Both the position numbers and the translations under genes were made by a program. From positions 36,084,001 to 36,148,000 of the forward strand of contig OX485804.1 in assembly GCA_950295325.1 (NCBI GenBank): 64,000 nucleotides of DNA, written 5' to 3'. The notes under the pieces were generated by a model. It ran no database searches, had not been told where the DNA came from, and saw nothing but the letters and a program-made list of their open reading frames with translations. This DNA is from Polytrichum commune. Its lineage: Eukaryota; Streptophyta; Polytrichopsida; Polytrichales; Polytrichaceae. How positions within the stretch are numbered: position 1 is the first letter of the stretch; the number at the start of each line of letters is the position of its first letter. Positions 33,000 to 44,875 of the stretch are shown here, piece by piece.

Positions 33000-33195
33000 A
33001 CTTTCATAAGCTTTTAGGGTTTTCATCTCTTGCAAGAGCATCCACGAGCTTCTCTCCAAGAGGGAATATTTACTTACAAACTTGCCTCTGATTCATCCAA
33101 GAGAGAGACGATGCCAATCTATGGTGTTGGTGTGAATGAGGGACACCTTGATCATAGCCGCGAGTTTATATCTAAACTTGAAGCATGTTTATATA
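33000..33195. other. Spacer
   Basis: Short spacer; the frame 33030-33215 is not recognised. Confidence 0.35.
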
Positions 33196-33793
33196 GGGGT
33201 TGTTTTACACCATAAACCGTGAAGTTGTCCCAAGGCTTTGTAAAATTTGTGATTGGTCATTGAGCTCGTCCCATGACCACTTCGGTTTACACCAAGGGAA
33301 AAAAAATTAGATTGATTGTGGAGTTTGAGGTCCCCGAAAGACATATTTAAAGGCCTACATTATCCACTAACATAATCCAACGAGTTTTGCAATGGGAGAA
33401 GCAAAAGAGGTGCAATGGTAAAAAAAAGAAAAAAGAAAAAAGAAAAAAGCAAGGGCCCATGGCAGACAAATATTGTTACAATCAATTTTGAATGAAACAT
33501 TTTTCGAGGAAGAGAAGATGATGACTAGGGAAGACAAAAGAATGATGAAATCTAATTTTTATTTTCAAAATTGCCCTTTTGGGACATACATTATGAAAAA
33601 TCAGCACATTCACTTTTTGGTGCATGGTCATTCGTCTTGGTCTACATTCGGTTGACAGCTAGTGAGGGGCCCAAAGGCTTTATAAATTGATTTTTTGAGA
33701 AACCGGACCGTGGAAGTTGGACCATGAAGTCGGACCATGGAAAAAGGCCATCTTCCACGGTCCGGCTTCATGGTCCATGGTGTAAACCGGCCC
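33196..33793. mobile_element. Harbinger-like MITE F
   Basis: Inverted ends: GGGGTTGTTTTACACCAT with ATGGTGTAAACCGGCCC, and inside them CCGTGAAG with CTTCATGG. TAA follows on the right and ATA precedes on the left. A strong internal hairpin lies at about 33714-33776. An A-rich AAAAAAG tract (33421-33450) sits inside. Confidence 0.58.
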
Positions 33794-33981
33794 TAAAGCG
33801 GATGTATGCCAATGGATGGAGGTTGTTGTAAAGTGGGCAACCGTGTCCCTTGGATCCACATCATACCCTAAACCTTCACGGAAATCCATGTTGTCACATC
33901 CTAGGCCTGGGCCCCCCGCCCAACTGCCAAAGGGATTTGATGGCCCCCAACTATGCTTTGTTGTACTATGGGGGTGTACTA

Positions 33982-34734
33982 CGGTCTAGCCTCGTTAATA
34001 TGACACCCCTCGATATAACGACACATATTTGCAAAACCAAACTTTTTAGTTCAAACCCCCCTCTTTTATACGACTACGACACTCGATAATGTGACGTTTA
34101 GAGTCTACGTTTTGTCATAGTAAAGAGGTAGTTAATGCTAAAAATCCTTTCATCCATGTTATGTACATCTAAAATACGTCCATCACTTGGGAATTGTTTG
34201 GGAACTTCACTTATCATTGGGAACTTAATGAGGATTAGGGTTACTAGTGTAGAATGGACATGGTTAGGGTTGGAGTGGCCTCCTGCCTAATATGTTGCCT
34301 TGTACACGGGCCATATAGTTTCACCAATATCTTCATGCTAAACATCTTGCATTATTATTGTCTAGTTTGTTTTATTAGAGAACTCTTTATATGTTGGTGT
34401 TCATGAACTTATTGGCTTTCAAAAGTTAGCAGGGAATTTAGATAAGATGACAGTTGCTAATTTGGGTAGACAACACCAAAGATCTTTGGACTCCTATTTC
34501 AAAAGTTCTTGAGAATAATTGTATTTGTTTGGAGTTATTATTTCATACCATCTATATTGCCTATACTCGTTGTATATATATATATATAGCTCATATTACT
34601 TATGTTTTCATATTCCCTCGATAATCACGACAACTTTACCCCATTTGTCATATTAATGAGAAGACTACACCTCAATAATACGACTTTTTGTGTGTTTCCC
34701 AAACGTGTCATACTAAAGAGGGAGAATAGTACTG
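33982..34734 (+). mobile_element. Non-autonomous Tigger/pogo derivative
   Basis: Both ends match the larger element at 44876-46581: left CGGTCTAGCCTCGTTAATAT, right ACGTGTCATACTAAAGAGGG to ACTG. The middle, which holds the transposase in the larger copy, is missing. The junction is near 34270-34330. Confidence 0.7.
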
Positions 34735-34860
34735 TGGAAACTAAAATGCTTGTTGATGTAAGCTTGCTTAAATTAACCTTCTTGGATTATTGCAATTGAT
34801 GTACACTAGGTGAACATATCCTGAGAAAGGATGAAAACGCAAAGAAACAATGTGTAGTGA

Positions 34861-35359
34861 GGGCCACTTCGCACACGAGACTGAGAGCCCGTGACCATTC
34901 CACTTCAAGCACTCTCATTGGTGGAAAAGGCGGAGCCGGTCCAAGTTCGCTTCACACTACGCTTGAGGGACCAACGGAGTATGTGAATGCAAGATGGATG
35001 TAAAGTCTACATGGACTCCTACATGGCATCCAATGGATCATGTTACATTGTCACTTGAACTATTTTCAAAAACTACCTCTTGGAGGTAAGCCTAACACAA
35101 AAACATGAGACCATAACACTTTGACTGCTCATAACCATTGATTTACTGTATTTTATCATGTGCGAGGACATGCATGAATAGAAATTCATTGAAATAGGAT
35201 TTGGTTGAGGGTCCGGTCACATTTGACTTCATGCTACACTTGAGGATGCGTGACCACACTACATGATTTTGGAGGTGTCTTGGGATGGCCTTTAGACACT
35301 TTCTTTTGGGCTCTCACAATTTCATGGTCATGGCTCTTGGCTCCTGTGTGAAGTGCCCC
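34861..35359. mobile_element. Tourist-like MITE A, copy 5
   Basis: Starts GGGCCACTTCGCACACGAG and ends GTGTGAAGTGCCCC; it is in opposite orientation to copies 1, 6 and 7. Target bases TGA and TCG no longer match. Confidence 0.72.
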
Positions 35360-36168
35360 TCGATATATTTCTCTCTTTAATTGGTTAACATAACGAGATT
35401 CAATTATGACAGTTACTCTCAGCGGGACTCGGGGCTGCAAGCTTTCAGTATCCTAAATATTGTATTTTGTGTCACAAATTATAATTATTTTGCTCAGTAT
35501 TAAATGTAAACCACCCGTGTAGTGTCACCAAAACTAAATGCAAACCGAACATTATTTGTCATTCCTTGTAAAAAAAATGGCATATATATATGTAATATGG
35601 CAATGTTGCAAGCAGTGTTACTCACTAGGTGGTTTTTCATCTAAATTTCAAATCACCCATGACAATATTTTAATTCCATAAATGTGAGGATCCAAAATAC
35701 ACCAATCCATGTTTCAATGATTGGCATTTGGATGAACAGAAAGTAAGTTGAGATGACAACATTTGGGAAACTTATTCATAGAATATGTCACTTAAAAGTC
35801 ACCTCGGTGACCTAAAATACCATATGACACTGAGTACAATATTCAGTGCACTGTCTAGGACAAAATTAACCTTTCTATGCATGGATAGATTCTATAAACA
35901 ATAGTAAGTACAATATAATATGGATGGCCATCATCTGAGTGAGGGCCTGGGCCTGGTATCAGGTTGCGATTCCTCATTGGGTACACTAAAACTGGGATAA
36001 GTATGATCCACCATATCCATTGTGGCATTTGAACCATAAGTAAGTGACCTGTCCCTTGGAAATCATTGGCATGTGAATGTGTATTCCTTATATTGTTAAC
36101 GATAGTGATGTTGTTCGTGTCCTTAATTTCAACTCCGAGCTCTCCCTCACAAGTCTCCATGAAGTTTA
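35360..36168. other. Spacer, nothing firm
   Basis: Possible degraded K/G-type ends near 35470 and 35850 (TATTTTGTGTCAC, ATATGACACTGAGTACAATA). No gene. Confidence 0.35.
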
Positions 36169-36668
36169 GGGCCACTTCACACACGAGCCGAGAGCCGTGA
36201 CCATGAAATTGTGAGAGCCCAAAAGAACGTGTCCAAAGGCCGTCCCAACACACCTCCACGATCATGTAGTGTGGTCACGGACCCTCAAGTGTAGTGTGCA
36301 GTCATATGTGAGCGGGCCCTCAACCAAATGCTATCTCAATGAATTTATATTCATGCAGGTCTTCACACATGATCAAATAGAATAAACCAACGGTTGTGAG
36401 CGTTCGGAGTGCCACGAGTCTCTTGGTTTTGTGTTAGGCCTACCTCCAAGAGGTGGTTATTGAAAATAGTCCAAGTGATCGTGAAACCTGATCCATTCGG
36501 TGCCATATAGGGATCCATGTAGACTTTATATCCATCTTGCATTCACTTACTCTGTTGGTCCCTCCAGCGTAGTGTGAAGCGAACTTGGACCAACTCCACC
36601 TTTTCCACCCATGAGAGTGCTTGAAGTGTAATGGTCATTAGCTCTCAGTTTCGAGTGAGAAGTGGCCC
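36169..36668. mobile_element. Tourist-like MITE A, copy 6
   Basis: GGGCCACTTCACACACGAG to GAGAAGTGGCCC, with TTA on both sides (36166-36168, 36669-36671). The right TTA is also the left flank of MITE E. Confidence 0.78.
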
Positions 36669-36671
36669 TTA

Positions 36672-37149
36672 GGGGCGCTTCACACTATGGCCAAAGGTTG
36701 AGAAGCCGTCGATTTCCACCAATTAGATTGCAAGAAACCAAGAGTTCGGCCTCTTGACCCTTCACACTAAGGCCAAAGTCCAAAGGTTGTCGCGGTTTTA
36801 AATGCTTACTTTTTTACGAAGGCGACGGACTCTCGAAGGAAGTTTGGGTCCGACGGGAATGCAAACCCAAACTATGGTCGAGAGGCCGTCGGTTTTTATT
36901 CATTAAAAAAAATCAACCATTGACAAGATCTTGGCCGTTAGATTGGAGGGGTTGTTTTGGGCAAGGAATAAAGTGGGCTGCTCCTTTGGGTTTGGACTTC
37001 GGAGGCTTCACACTATGCCCGGCCGAAGGCTCCAATTCCTATATTTTATTGGATGTCTACTTGCAACCCATTTCTTTGGACTCTCAACAAAGTTTGACCA
37101 CTCAATCCCACGGCCTCTCGACTTGGACGGCCATAGTGTGAAGCAACCC
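36672..37149. mobile_element. Tourist-like MITE E
   Basis: Inverted ends GGGGCGCTTCACACTATGGC and GGCCATAGTGTGAAGCAACC. Flanking bases are TTA on the left and TCA on the right. It abuts MITE A copy 6 with only a shared TTA between them. Confidence 0.62.
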
Positions 37150-37189
37150 TCAGTTTCGCACCAGGAGGAACCGAAGGAACTTCTCGCCT

Positions 37190-37410
37190 ATGATAAGGGA
37201 GAACCGGCAGTTAGTTACAGACGAACTGGTTGAATTTGAAAAACAACCGATTCAAGTTCAAGACTGCATGAAATTTACCGATCATTTTGAAGGAATGTAT
37301 AAAATATACCCCAATTCAATAAAGGGAAACCAAAGAATATGAGCATGTAACCGGTTAAACTTGCAAACACTAGGATCTCAACCGGTTATCTCCCGGATCA
37401 CTGCTTCTGG
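37190..37410. repeat. Dispersed repeat M, copy 2
   Basis: Matches 11397-11760 without the 143-bp hairpin (the empty site is near 37373). Confidence 0.55.
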
Positions 37411-37899
37411 CATCCGTAAGCGATTCAAAACAATAAAGTGATCCTCAAAGTTAGCCGCTCTCCAACCCTGGCTTTGATGCTCTACTCGAAGCCTGGGTCA
37501 GTTCATGCAAAGTGCCAGCCTTGCCCCACTTTCCGGGGACCTAACCTTGGCCATCATGGCATGGCTTGCCTTGCCTTGCCACCATATCCTCATCGACCCC
37601 CACCCAAACACTTCTCACACTTTACATGTTATTCAATACATTACATATATTCAATCCACTTTACATGCTACCATCCTCACTTAACATAGTCGTCGCCTCA
37701 CATTCGGTTCCCGGTCGACGTTCCCCAACATTCCCAATATTTGGTGTGTTTTTAATGCCATCCCATCACATGTTGCGTTCCATTGCAAAGCACGTCGGAC
37801 CGATGCACTTTTTCTCCTTTGCAAGGGGTTTAGGTTGAGCTCTCTTGAAGGTTTAGGGTTTAGCGTTTTAGTGTGGGAACTCGTACACGTTCGTACCCG

Positions 37900-38540
37900 T
37901 TGCCATCTCTTTATACATGGATCATGTACTTTATGTGGACTATGATGACAATTATGGAACGGACACAAATGATGAAACTTTGCAAGAATCGGAGATAGAC
38001 ATTTTGATAGTACATACACTATGATGATCGTTGTTTGGTAACAGTCACAACATGTTCCATCCGAGCGAGTTGGAGGAAGGTGGCCAAACAACTGTCAACC
38101 ACAATGTGGGAGCTACAGATGTTCTCAACCGGATGCGCCGATGTGCTTGCGTTCAAGTTTTGACAAATTTCGAGGTATACAAAGTTGACGAGTTTTTTTT
38201 TCTTGTGTATCCTACAGTTCATGACAATGCCCGTACTAGGGGTGTTGAGAGGGTTATGAGTGACAAACCCATGAAGTTGATTGTTGAGCAACGTTTCAAT
38301 AGAATGTCGCATGTTTGACATTGTACAATGATGCACTTGCTCACGAGATATTTGGCCCAATGAGGTAGAGCGGAGGTGCTTGTTTGCAATGAACCTCATT
38401 TTCCATGTTGCATCGAGATTATCGATGGTACACTCATCAAAATTTGTAAGCCGGGGAATAATCCCAACTATGCCAAGTGGTCTAATAGTCAAAAGAAGGT
38501 GTGTTGTATAAACAATATGGTGTGGTACCCCACAAATGTC
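37900..38540 (+). pseudogene. PIF/Harbinger DDE transposase remnant
   Basis: Fragments in different plus frames resemble a Harbinger transposase: an acidic N-terminal stretch (YDDNYGTDTNDETLQESE, about 37940-38000), a helix-rich middle (38031-38318), then FPCCIEIIDGTLIKICKP (about 38400-38450), which fits the family's GxIDGTHIxIxxP block with the first catalytic Asp. The later DDE parts were not found. Stops and frame changes show that it is dead. It is the only Harbinger coding trace in the window and could represent the family that once moved MITEs A, B, E and F. Confidence 0.5.
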
Positions 38541-41500
38541 TTTTCATTCACTTGGACTTGGGTTTCCATATTTTTTCCATGAAGTTTCATTAGTGAAATT
38601 GAACTCATGAGTAAGACATTCTTGCATTGCATAGCTCCAAACAGTGACACCTATAGATGCTCGACCCAAATAACAAGATGGAGGAGAAGTTGTAAAAATG
38701 GAGGAGGAATTGCGAAAGTTAGAGGAGAGTTGCCACGATGAGAGGCCAATGGAGGAAGACACAAATTCCTTCATGGGAACAACAACAAAGGCTTAGGAAC
38801 CAGGAACGAGGCTTGGGAACATCACTCGGAATAAGGTTTTGGAACTGGCAACAAATGTTTGGGAACAACACTGAAGGCTCGGACACTCCCATGCAAAACA
38901 TATAACACTTCACCTTCAAACACCGAGCACGTGTCAGACTTCATACATTGTGTTACCACTTAGCAAAGTCTTATGTTTTTTTTAATAAATAGTCATTACC
39001 ACACGGTACGTGCCACTTTCCTAATCTAAGAATAGGAAAACACCCTTTCTCCCCAAGTTACAGGGTGATTTTGCCGTCTTCCTTCAACATGGTCCTCTCA
39101 ACCGCCTCGGTATACTCTACTTGTTCACTTGTGTCAATTTGGAGCACGGTTCATTTTGCACTAGAAGGATCAAGATTCTCCCAATCGGGAACAGAGTTTG
39201 GGAAATGTAGGCGGTGAGAACTCAAGCATTAGGAACTTAGGGGCCTAGAAGCTTTAGTGATCCATTTATAATGGGCTATGGATGGGGTAAGGTAGACGAG
39301 GAGCTAACTCTTTGGATAACAATCCCTTGGATGGGCATAACTACCTTAACCACTTATGGGATGAATGCAATGAATGGAAGTTCATGGGATATAGGTCACA
39401 TCTATGCATGCGCATAAAACAAGTTCCATGTACCTCATAGGCATATGGAGATTTAAAAAAAAACAAATTCTCAAAATATATATGCATGGAAAAAATTAGT
39501 AAATAATAACATACATAATTTTACATAGGTAGTTTAAACATTCAGTAATAGGGGAAGGAAGAATAACCGCCAAATGTAATCATTCATGGATTTTGAAGAC
39601 TACATAAAATGAACTACATTGAGCATCTAAAGCACTTCATTCGACATCGAACATCGAACATGAGCGTCATGAGAGCGCATTTCCAAAGATCTTGAAGACT
39701 TGGAAGACTTTTGAAGACCAAAAGACTTGGAGTTTCACCAAACGGATTTTGGCTCCAAGACTCAGAGAATTTTTGGCTCAAGACTCCGAGTTTATCAAAG
39801 TCTCCAGACTTGGAAATCTACCAAGACATTTCGCTGCAATACTTAGAAAATCGCACCAAAGGTGATATAACATAAAAACTTGAAAATTTACCATGCCCAT
39901 ATAAAAGGAGGAGGCCACGGGAAGACCTGCAATTCAAATCATAAATATTCAAGAAATAAATTTAAGATACCCATCTAAAATTTCCAAGTAAAGAGGTTCA
40001 CAAAGAAATCAAGACCCGTAAGCTAGGGTGAAAGCCACTCATCAAATTTGACATCCACATAGCCTTAGACTCAAGACACCATCAATAAGGCATACTTACA
40101 TTAGGTGGGGAAATCAAATCGACTTAATGAAAGGCCATCAATTAGAAGGGGAACTTGAAGGTGACAAGAAGGTTACGTAAGGTTGCCAAGTGGGCCACGT
40201 CATCCATCCCCTCAAATGTGGGAATGATCTAAGATTTCGCATCACGATAGAAAGAATTCCAACAAACAAATTTTGTTAATAATAAGGGGACATGCCTTTC
40301 GTTATGATCGGTGAATTATTATAAAGAAAATTTGAGACGTAATGACCAAGTGAATTTTGGAAATAGATTTAGGATAGTTGGACTTTTGGACTTAGCATTT
40401 AGAAATGATGAACCTACTTAGCACCATATTTATGAGAAAAAAATATGATTAAGAAATTCAAAACTACTTCACTCGATGACACTTAACCGTGACATTAGGA
40501 TTTTAGGGGAACACAATCCTGTACTTCTTGAGCATCGAACCCCTTGGATTTCGAAGAGGATTCTTTGAATTATAATTCATGAATTCAATACATTTATCAT
40601 ATGAAATGTGGAGTTCTATTGTGGTTACGTGAAGGTATTTTTTGGAACCCAAAAGAGTTCAAAGCATACATGGAAGAGGGTACCTCTCCTCACCTTTAGA
40701 CTTGGGAATTTCATTCTCACCTTTTATGACTTGATACGATTTCAAGACAAGGTTTTAAAGTCCTAAATATTTAAGGTGTGACTTTGTGCAACTGGTAAAG
40801 CAGTGGGTTACGTTGTTTGAGGTTGAGAGACTATTTTGACGTGGGGGGGGGGCAACCTCAACAACACACACTAATTAGGATAATCAATGTAGTATCCAAG
40901 CTATTCAATTTCCCTTCAATTGACTTTCCCTTTACATGGCATAGACTCTATAACTTTTGCACCAAGCACATGGTTTAGTTTTTTTATACCGCCCAAGGGG
41001 TAACAATAAACACTTGTCCCCCATAGGTTGGTTATTGATTCATCCCAATATAAAGTCACTAGAATGATGGGGGATCTATGACCATGGTTGAGTCATGGGT
41101 TCATTTGTTTTGAAGTAATAATAACCGAGCTCTATAATGATACTTAACCCTAGTTTGCCCTCCCTCCTTGCTAGATGTCATGAACATTCACCTCGACACA
41201 CTTGGAAAAAGAGTTTTCTCATATCTAGATTGAATTGTGCAATTAAGTTGCCCCGTGCTATTTGATCAATATTCCACACTAATATGAACCGTGCATGTTT
41301 CATTTTATTTATTGTGGTTGCTATACGGATGATAAACAAGGTTGAAATTTTTTATGGTATGGTTTTGGCCCAAGGTAATTTGCATGGATAAAGAGGCAAC
41401 CTAATTGCATGTATTGGTGTGAAACTACTTGGTCAATGTTATATTTGAACCATAAATCAACAAAAAATCTAAATTTAACTCAAGTATATAGTATATCACG

Positions 41501-42269
41501 AGACCCATTCAATTCCAAATAGAGAGTTTTATTGTATACAAGCGTACCTCTCATTCATCCAACATAACACCGTGAAGTAGTATGCAATTTGAAGATTTTT
41601 TTTTAATTGATTTGACACCATACATAGCTTTAAAGACCTTGGATTAGTCTACTTGAGGTCATTTGAGAAAACTCGGCAACAACCCGTGTCATATCTATAG
41701 AGGATCAAGTTTTTATGTTGGATGGATGAGAGGTACGCTCATATACTATAAATCCCACTCTCCCTCAACCTTTATGATCTCCCTCTATAAACAATACGAA
41801 TAAACATGACTATTACTAGCGATGTAAAAAAATCAATAGTTAAACTGAATCATGTGGCTACGGTGGCCATAACATTATTCAGTTGCATGGTTGTGTGTTC
41901 ATTCTATATTTAGCACATGACATGGGCCTCCACTATCTTACCTTCATGGGAAGAAACTTAGAAAATAGGAAGACATTGACATTGGTATAAATAATGAATA
42001 ATGCTAGTCATAATAGTCAAAATATTGTGAATAACTTTGGTGTTTTCAGTGATAGTTTTGCTATAAACAATATTATTAGGGAATAATATTTGGATGATCA
42101 ATAATTCTTGTGCATAGTGCTAGGAGTATAACTCCACCAAAAATTCCAAGTTTAGCTTGAACGTATGAATAATACACAAATATTCTTATTTTGTTCATGG
42201 GCCCACATAATATCGATGATATATTCCAAGGTCATGGAACTGACCCACACAACTTGATAATGTTATGGC
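38541..42269. other. Long gene-free spacer
   Basis: Decayed DNA without a convincing frame. It contains repeat R fragments (41220-41440), MITE D copy 2 (41533-41749), a G-run near 40842 and a tRNA-like A box without B box near 40790. Confidence 0.4.
41533..41749. repeat. MITE family D, copy 2
   Basis: Inverted ends CGTACCTCTCATTCATCCAA and TTGGATGGATGAGAGGTACG. Clearly related to 32311-32533. Confidence 0.6.
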
Positions 42270-44260
42270 TATTGTAAGCCAAAAATTTTGGCCGAATTGT
42301 TCAACTATAGGCTTAGGGTAGAAGTTGGGATGAAACTCATCCAGGTGAATGAAAATAGTTGAACTATAGGCTCAGTAGGTAGTTATAACTATAGTCTTAC
42401 GGCCATAGGAGGCCCTAGCAGGTAGTTAGAAAAACTATCGTCTCCCTCGCCTTGTAAGAGGGGAGGCGTAGAAGGACAGAGCAGACATTTCTTCGATAAT
42501 TTTTGAGCGAGTTGCATAAACAATAGTCTTGTCTCCCTCAGCACCGTACTCGGGCGAGGATTATAGTTGAACAATCTTCCAAGTAAAAATCAGTGATCAC
42601 TACAGGGATTGTAGGACACTATTTTCTGAGAAGCTTATTGTTATTTTTCTGAATTTGGAGTTATAATGAAAGTTTGTGAAGTGGTCGAACTATCGACTGT
42701 ATGGGAAATTATTTTCGATGTTTGCGATAGAGATTTACTGTGGAGAGATTATGAGCGAGACCGTGTGAGAGGAAATAATGGGAGCAAAGCAGATTGTGAA
42801 ACATGAGTGAATGTGAGAGCGAGTCAGCGGAAGTTGAGAGAGAGGAAAGGAAATGTGTATTGAATTGATTGAGAGATGAGACTTGTTTAAGAATGAATTG
42901 AGCAAAGCATAGAAGATGAAGAGATAAGGAACCTGAGAGGCAATTAAGAATTGATGAGTGATTTCAGAGTTCAAAGGCTAAGATAATTACCGCGCGACAC
43001 TGACCATGTGTAACAATGGCCTGAGCATGAGTAATCAAAGTTAATTGAGTAAATGTGCACAGGGAGAATCAGAGAGTGATAATGCGATTGGATGAGTGTT
43101 GTAACAGAAGGCAATGTGAGTGTGGTTGAAGAAGTAAAAGTGTGAGTAGTACATGAGGAATCCGAGAGAGTAATTGAGAGGAGAAACTATAGATGAGCAA
43201 CATGGGGAATTGAACGACCCTTATTGAATGAGAGAACTGGAATATAATTAGCCCGATTGAGGTTATAAATACACATAGTGCCCTGATCAGCTATATGAGC
43301 GAACTATTGTTGATTTTGAGAAGAGTAGAACTGAGTGAAACAATGGGCGAAGAAGTCACTGAGATCTGAGCGTAACTCCTATCCTTGGCCGGAGAAGGTG
43401 AAGTAAGGATGAGAGAGAAAAGGAAGTAATCTTAGCACGAGAGTAAGAACAAAGCGGAGACGAGGGGTAGAGCCGAGCCAGAGTGGTAGAAGAGGGGAAG
43501 AGCGAAGAGACTTGGCAAGAGGCCAAGTGTCAACCAAGCGTTAACCCGCACATAGTGTAACTATTGGCTATAGTGCTAACTACTGGCTATAGTGCTAACT
43601 ACTATAGGCTGAGGGGCAGCCGAGAGGTCAATAGTCAGATCGTTGTGCGAGGTGATTGAGTGTTGTTAGCCTGTGAGAGGCATTGTGAGGAGAAATGATT
43701 ATAGTTCAGCCGTAAAGAGATTATAGTTGAAATCTAAAATAGGCTGTTGGTTTTATAATTGAGAATAATGGAATTTAAGATAGAAATCTCAATCAACCGA
43801 GGTGATGAGAAATCACTTCTGATCGGTTGATTAGAGAAATTAGTAAGGATTGTAAGAGGGATCAAGTGTAAGAGGGATAGAATTAACTTTGGTTCATAAA
43901 TGTTATCTAGGCATAAGTTAATTGAATCTTTATTAAGTTTTGATTGTTAAGTAGTCAAGAGATAAGATCTTTGGGTATGGAATGCGATTTAATCCTTTCA
44001 ACTATTGTCTTGTGTGTTACCCTGGTGGTTGTTGTTGCAGGTTGTGCAGGGCGACCAAGACTATAGCTTGATGGATTATGGTTAATTGCATAAGTTGTGA
44101 GTAATGATTAAATCTGGAGATAAGGAATAAACAATTGTTTTGTATTGGAATTAACATTGACCAAGTAATAAAGGAATTGCCTTGAATTGAAAATGCATTG
44201 GCCAATGGTTATCAAAGACAATTGTGTTACTCAAAGACTATTGTTCTCGAAAGACTATTG
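42270..44260. repeat. ACTATAG-motif-rich, purine-skewed region
   Basis: ACTATAG, ACTATTG, ACTATCG or their complements recur at least 18 times (for example near 42303, 42360, 42377, 42690, 43303, 43558-43612, 43999, 44060, 44230, 44250). About 42700-43520 is strongly rich in A and G on the plus strand. A three-fold CTAACTACTGGCTATAGTG repeat lies at 43558-43612. No coding frame. This may be the subterminal part of a large transposon or an LTR-like region; unassigned. Confidence 0.4.
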
Positions 44261-44604
44261 TTATACAAAATCTCATGACGAGATGGTTACTACCGAGATT
44301 GACACACATACCCTACTGAATGAGACACAGTGAGAGGAAATCAAGAGAGAGAAAGAGAGTGAAAGACATACCAGTCATGTTCTAGAGTGAATATAGCAAA
44401 CCCTTTGGTCTAATTAATGAACTATGAAGTGACAAATGCATGTAATAGACACTAGTTAAGCCTTCCTTGAGAGTCTGTACCCTGGTGTTTTGGGTTATTT
44501 AAGTGAGAGCAAAAAACTAACTACAGCTATCATTTAAGTTATATATAATAATGTCCTACTACCTCAATTGTCATTTTAAGTGCAACAACGAACATGGTAT
44601 TCCA

Positions 44605-44707
44605 GAAGAAGAAGAAGAAGAAGAACTCCGGTCTCCGGAGGAGGCCGCAGTGAATAAAGTGTCTGTTTGTAGAACATCCTAGGCCATGCCTTACGGCAGT
44701 GGCGTAA
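44605..44707 (-). mobile_element. LINE 3'-end scrap with GAA tail
   Basis: A (GAA)n tract is followed by a CCGGTCTCC stem and GGAGGCCG (44628-44647), then AGTGAATAAAGTGTCTGTT, which matches the 3' ends at 29223 and 53547. The flanks AACATGGTATTCCA and AACGTGGTGTTCCA are probably a diverged 14-bp target duplication. Confidence 0.6.
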
Positions 44708-44875
44708 CGTGGTGTTCCACAACATTATTAAGCAATTGCATGATGGTCTCTTTCCAAACGAAAAAGGTTGTGAGTAAATTACGTTGATTGAATTACATAT
44801 GTTTGTTGAAGAGTTCACAATACATAGCCTAAGTGCTCCTCATAAACAAAGAATCCCAAAATCAAAAGAGACTTA

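Noticed and set aside
33421-33450. A-rich AAAAAAG repeat as a LINE tail
   Set aside because: No LINE-like hairpin or target duplication beside it; it lies inside MITE F as simple low-complexity sequence.
38019-38492. 157-aa minus-strand frame
   Set aside because: Opposite the Harbinger transposase remnant; the plus strand has the recognisable motif.
40775-40860. tRNA-like A box (GTGCAACTGGTAAAGCAG)
   Set aside because: No B box within the expected distance and no flanking duplication.
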